Under the pieces are notes generated by a model. It did not search any database. It was not told the origin of the DNA and was given only the letters and a program-made list of their open reading frames with translations. A stretch of DNA of 64,000 bases from Hydractinia symbiolongicarpus (Eukaryota > Cnidaria > Hydrozoa > Anthoathecata > Hydractiniidae). Position numbers and translations under genes: made by a program. Location of the stretch: contig NC_079885.1 in assembly GCF_029227915.1 (NCBI RefSeq), forward strand, positions 3,162,001 through 3,226,000, given 5' to 3'. Shown one piece after another: positions 63,201-64,000 of the stretch (its first letter is position 1; each line of letters starts with the position of its first letter).

Positions 63201-64000
63201 GCTATGCAACCTAGTAAAATCAGAAAAATATTGCTAAATGCATGTTTGTACAAATATGTGACGCAACCGTTGTAATTGAAACGGACTGATGCCGTTAGAA
63301 ATTCAATGAAATGTAGTTTTTGAAAAAGTTTCTATTTCTTCAACGCGCGCTAACGGCTAGGATTGGTCCCGCAGTACAAAATGACTTATATATCTATACT
63401 TTTAAATAATACGCTACCACAGCGCCCAGCGAAATCGGTAAATTTCAGCAATCATGTCAAACTAAGACGACTGTTATTTCTTGTCTCATTTATCACAGTT
63501 TTGAGGTCAAAGTCCAAAATCAGTTCAAATAAGTCCCACAGTCAATCCTTTCACTGTTAAAAGCGATGCAACCTAGTAAAATCAGAAAAATATCGCTAAA
63601 TACATGTTGGTACGAATATGTGACGCAACCGTTGTAATTGAAACGGACTGATACCGTTAAAGAGTCAATGAAATGTAGTTTCTAAAACTGTCTCTGTTTC
63701 TTCAGCGCGCGCTAACGTCTAGGAGTGGTCTAACCGTAAAAAATGACTCATTTATCTAAATTTTTAAATGAAGCGCTACCACAGCGCCCAGCGCAATCGG
63801 TAAATTTCAGCAATCATGTCAAATTAAGACGACTGTTATTTCTTGTCTCATTTATCACAGTTTTGAGGTCAAAGTCCAAAATCAGTTCAAATAAGTCCCA
63901 CAGTCAATCCTTTCACTGTTAAAAGCGATGCAACCTAGTAAAATCTGAAAAATATTGCTAAATGCATGTTGGTACAAATATGTGACGCAACCGTTGTAAT
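60282..64000 (+). repeat. Satellite zone at right edge, 362/372-bp monomers, array continues
   Basis: Anchors 60282, 60644, 61016, 61390, 61763, 62134, 62496, 62868, 63241, 63603, 63965. The 362-bp class is frequent (60282, 62134, 63241, 63603), including back-to-back copies just before this zone (59920 and 60282). About 60282-61310 matches 51632-52660 with offset 8650. The last bases, ...AACCGTTGTAAT, are mid-monomer, so the array runs past the window. Confidence 0.85.

Larger units (their letters stand above)
4236..64000 (+). repeat. Satellite DNA array, ~373-bp monomer, 160 complete head-to-tail copies
   Basis: Every part of this span is the same tandem repeat in one orientation. Using the C of the CATG-like tetramer in ACATGTTGGTACG as anchor, I count 161 anchors from 4257 to 63965, i.e. 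160 full monomers averaging 373 bp. The usual spacing is 370-375; length variants are 362, 424, 441, 233 and 411 bp. Landmarks in order within a monomer: ACATGTTGGTACGAATA; AACGGACTGATACCGTT (small inverted repeat); a GCGCGC-rich patch; GGATTGGTCCCACAGTA; GCGCTACCACAGCGC (inverted repeat); CAATCATGTCAAATTAAG; a CTCATTTATCACATTTATAAGGTCA-like stretch; AAGTCCCACAGTCAATCG; TTTCACTGTTAAAAGCGATACAAC; TAGTAATATCGG. Similarity between any two monomers is high but not complete. No other mobile element interrupts the array. It runs off the right edge. No coding function is supported. Confidence 0.97.

Noticed and set aside
4236-64000. CRISPR array
   Set aside because: The repeat unit is ~373 bp with no unique spacers, and the context is eukaryotic.
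4236-64000. CENP-B box in the monomer
   Set aside because: I found no conserved match to the nTTCGnnnnAnnCGGGn pattern on either strand; a motif scan would settle it.

Overview
This window looks like heterochromatic DNA from an AT-rich invertebrate genome. It has two parts: one non-LTR retrotransposon (about 1-4235), and then an uninterrupted tandem satellite array running to the last base (about 4236-64000). No host protein gene, tRNA, rRNA or CRISPR array is supported. The organism cannot be named from sequence alone. An APE-type LINE whose ORF1 carries an SGNH-hydrolase domain, plus a long satellite, fits a metazoan such as a cnidarian, mollusc or arthropod.

Retrotransposon (1-4235, + strand). 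ORF1 (9-968) has an N-terminal coiled-coil-like stretch, a low-complexity Asn/Pro-rich middle and a C-terminal SGNH/GDSL-esterase-like domain. ORF2 is open from 929 to 4075 and encodes an APE endonuclease followed by a reverse transcriptase with a YADD active site and no RNase H. ORF2 has no in-frame ATG before the endonuclease. Its frame is -1 relative to ORF1, and its stop-free stretch begins exactly at the in-frame heptamer T TTT TTA (929-935) inside the ORF1/ORF2 overlap. That strongly suggests an ORF1-ORF2 fusion made by -1 ribosomal frameshifting. The element ends with an AATAAA, a short (AAG)n tail and a direct junction to satellite sequence. The overall layout is CR1/L2-like. Both ORFs are intact, so the insertion is probably young. 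Its 5' end lies outside the window.

Satellite (4236-64000). I placed an anchor (the CATG-like tetramer in 'ACATGTTGGTACG') in every monomer and found 161 anchors, i.e. 160 complete monomers from 4257 to 63965, all in + orientation, mean about 373 bp. Most are 370-375 bp. There are also distinct length classes: 362 bp (10-bp deletion, only after 42.6 kb), 441 bp (69-bp internal duplication, four copies, only after 47.7 kb) and single oddities of 424, 233 and 411 bp. The array is a patchwork of local higher-order repeats: 1866-bp pentamers (10.4-13.7 kb and 17.9-21.6 kb), a 1119-bp trimer (24.3-27.6 kb), hexamers of about 2238, 2241 and 2235 bp (27.6-40.2 kb), a 4128-bp 11-monomer duplication (39.3-45.8 kb), a 745-bp dimer (45.1-46.5 kb), and mosaic one- to ten-monomer duplications towards the right end. 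Short reading frames in the satellite are chance products of the repeat. The array is best read as centromeric or pericentromeric-type satellite evolving by unequal exchange, but nothing in the sequence proves a centromere role.
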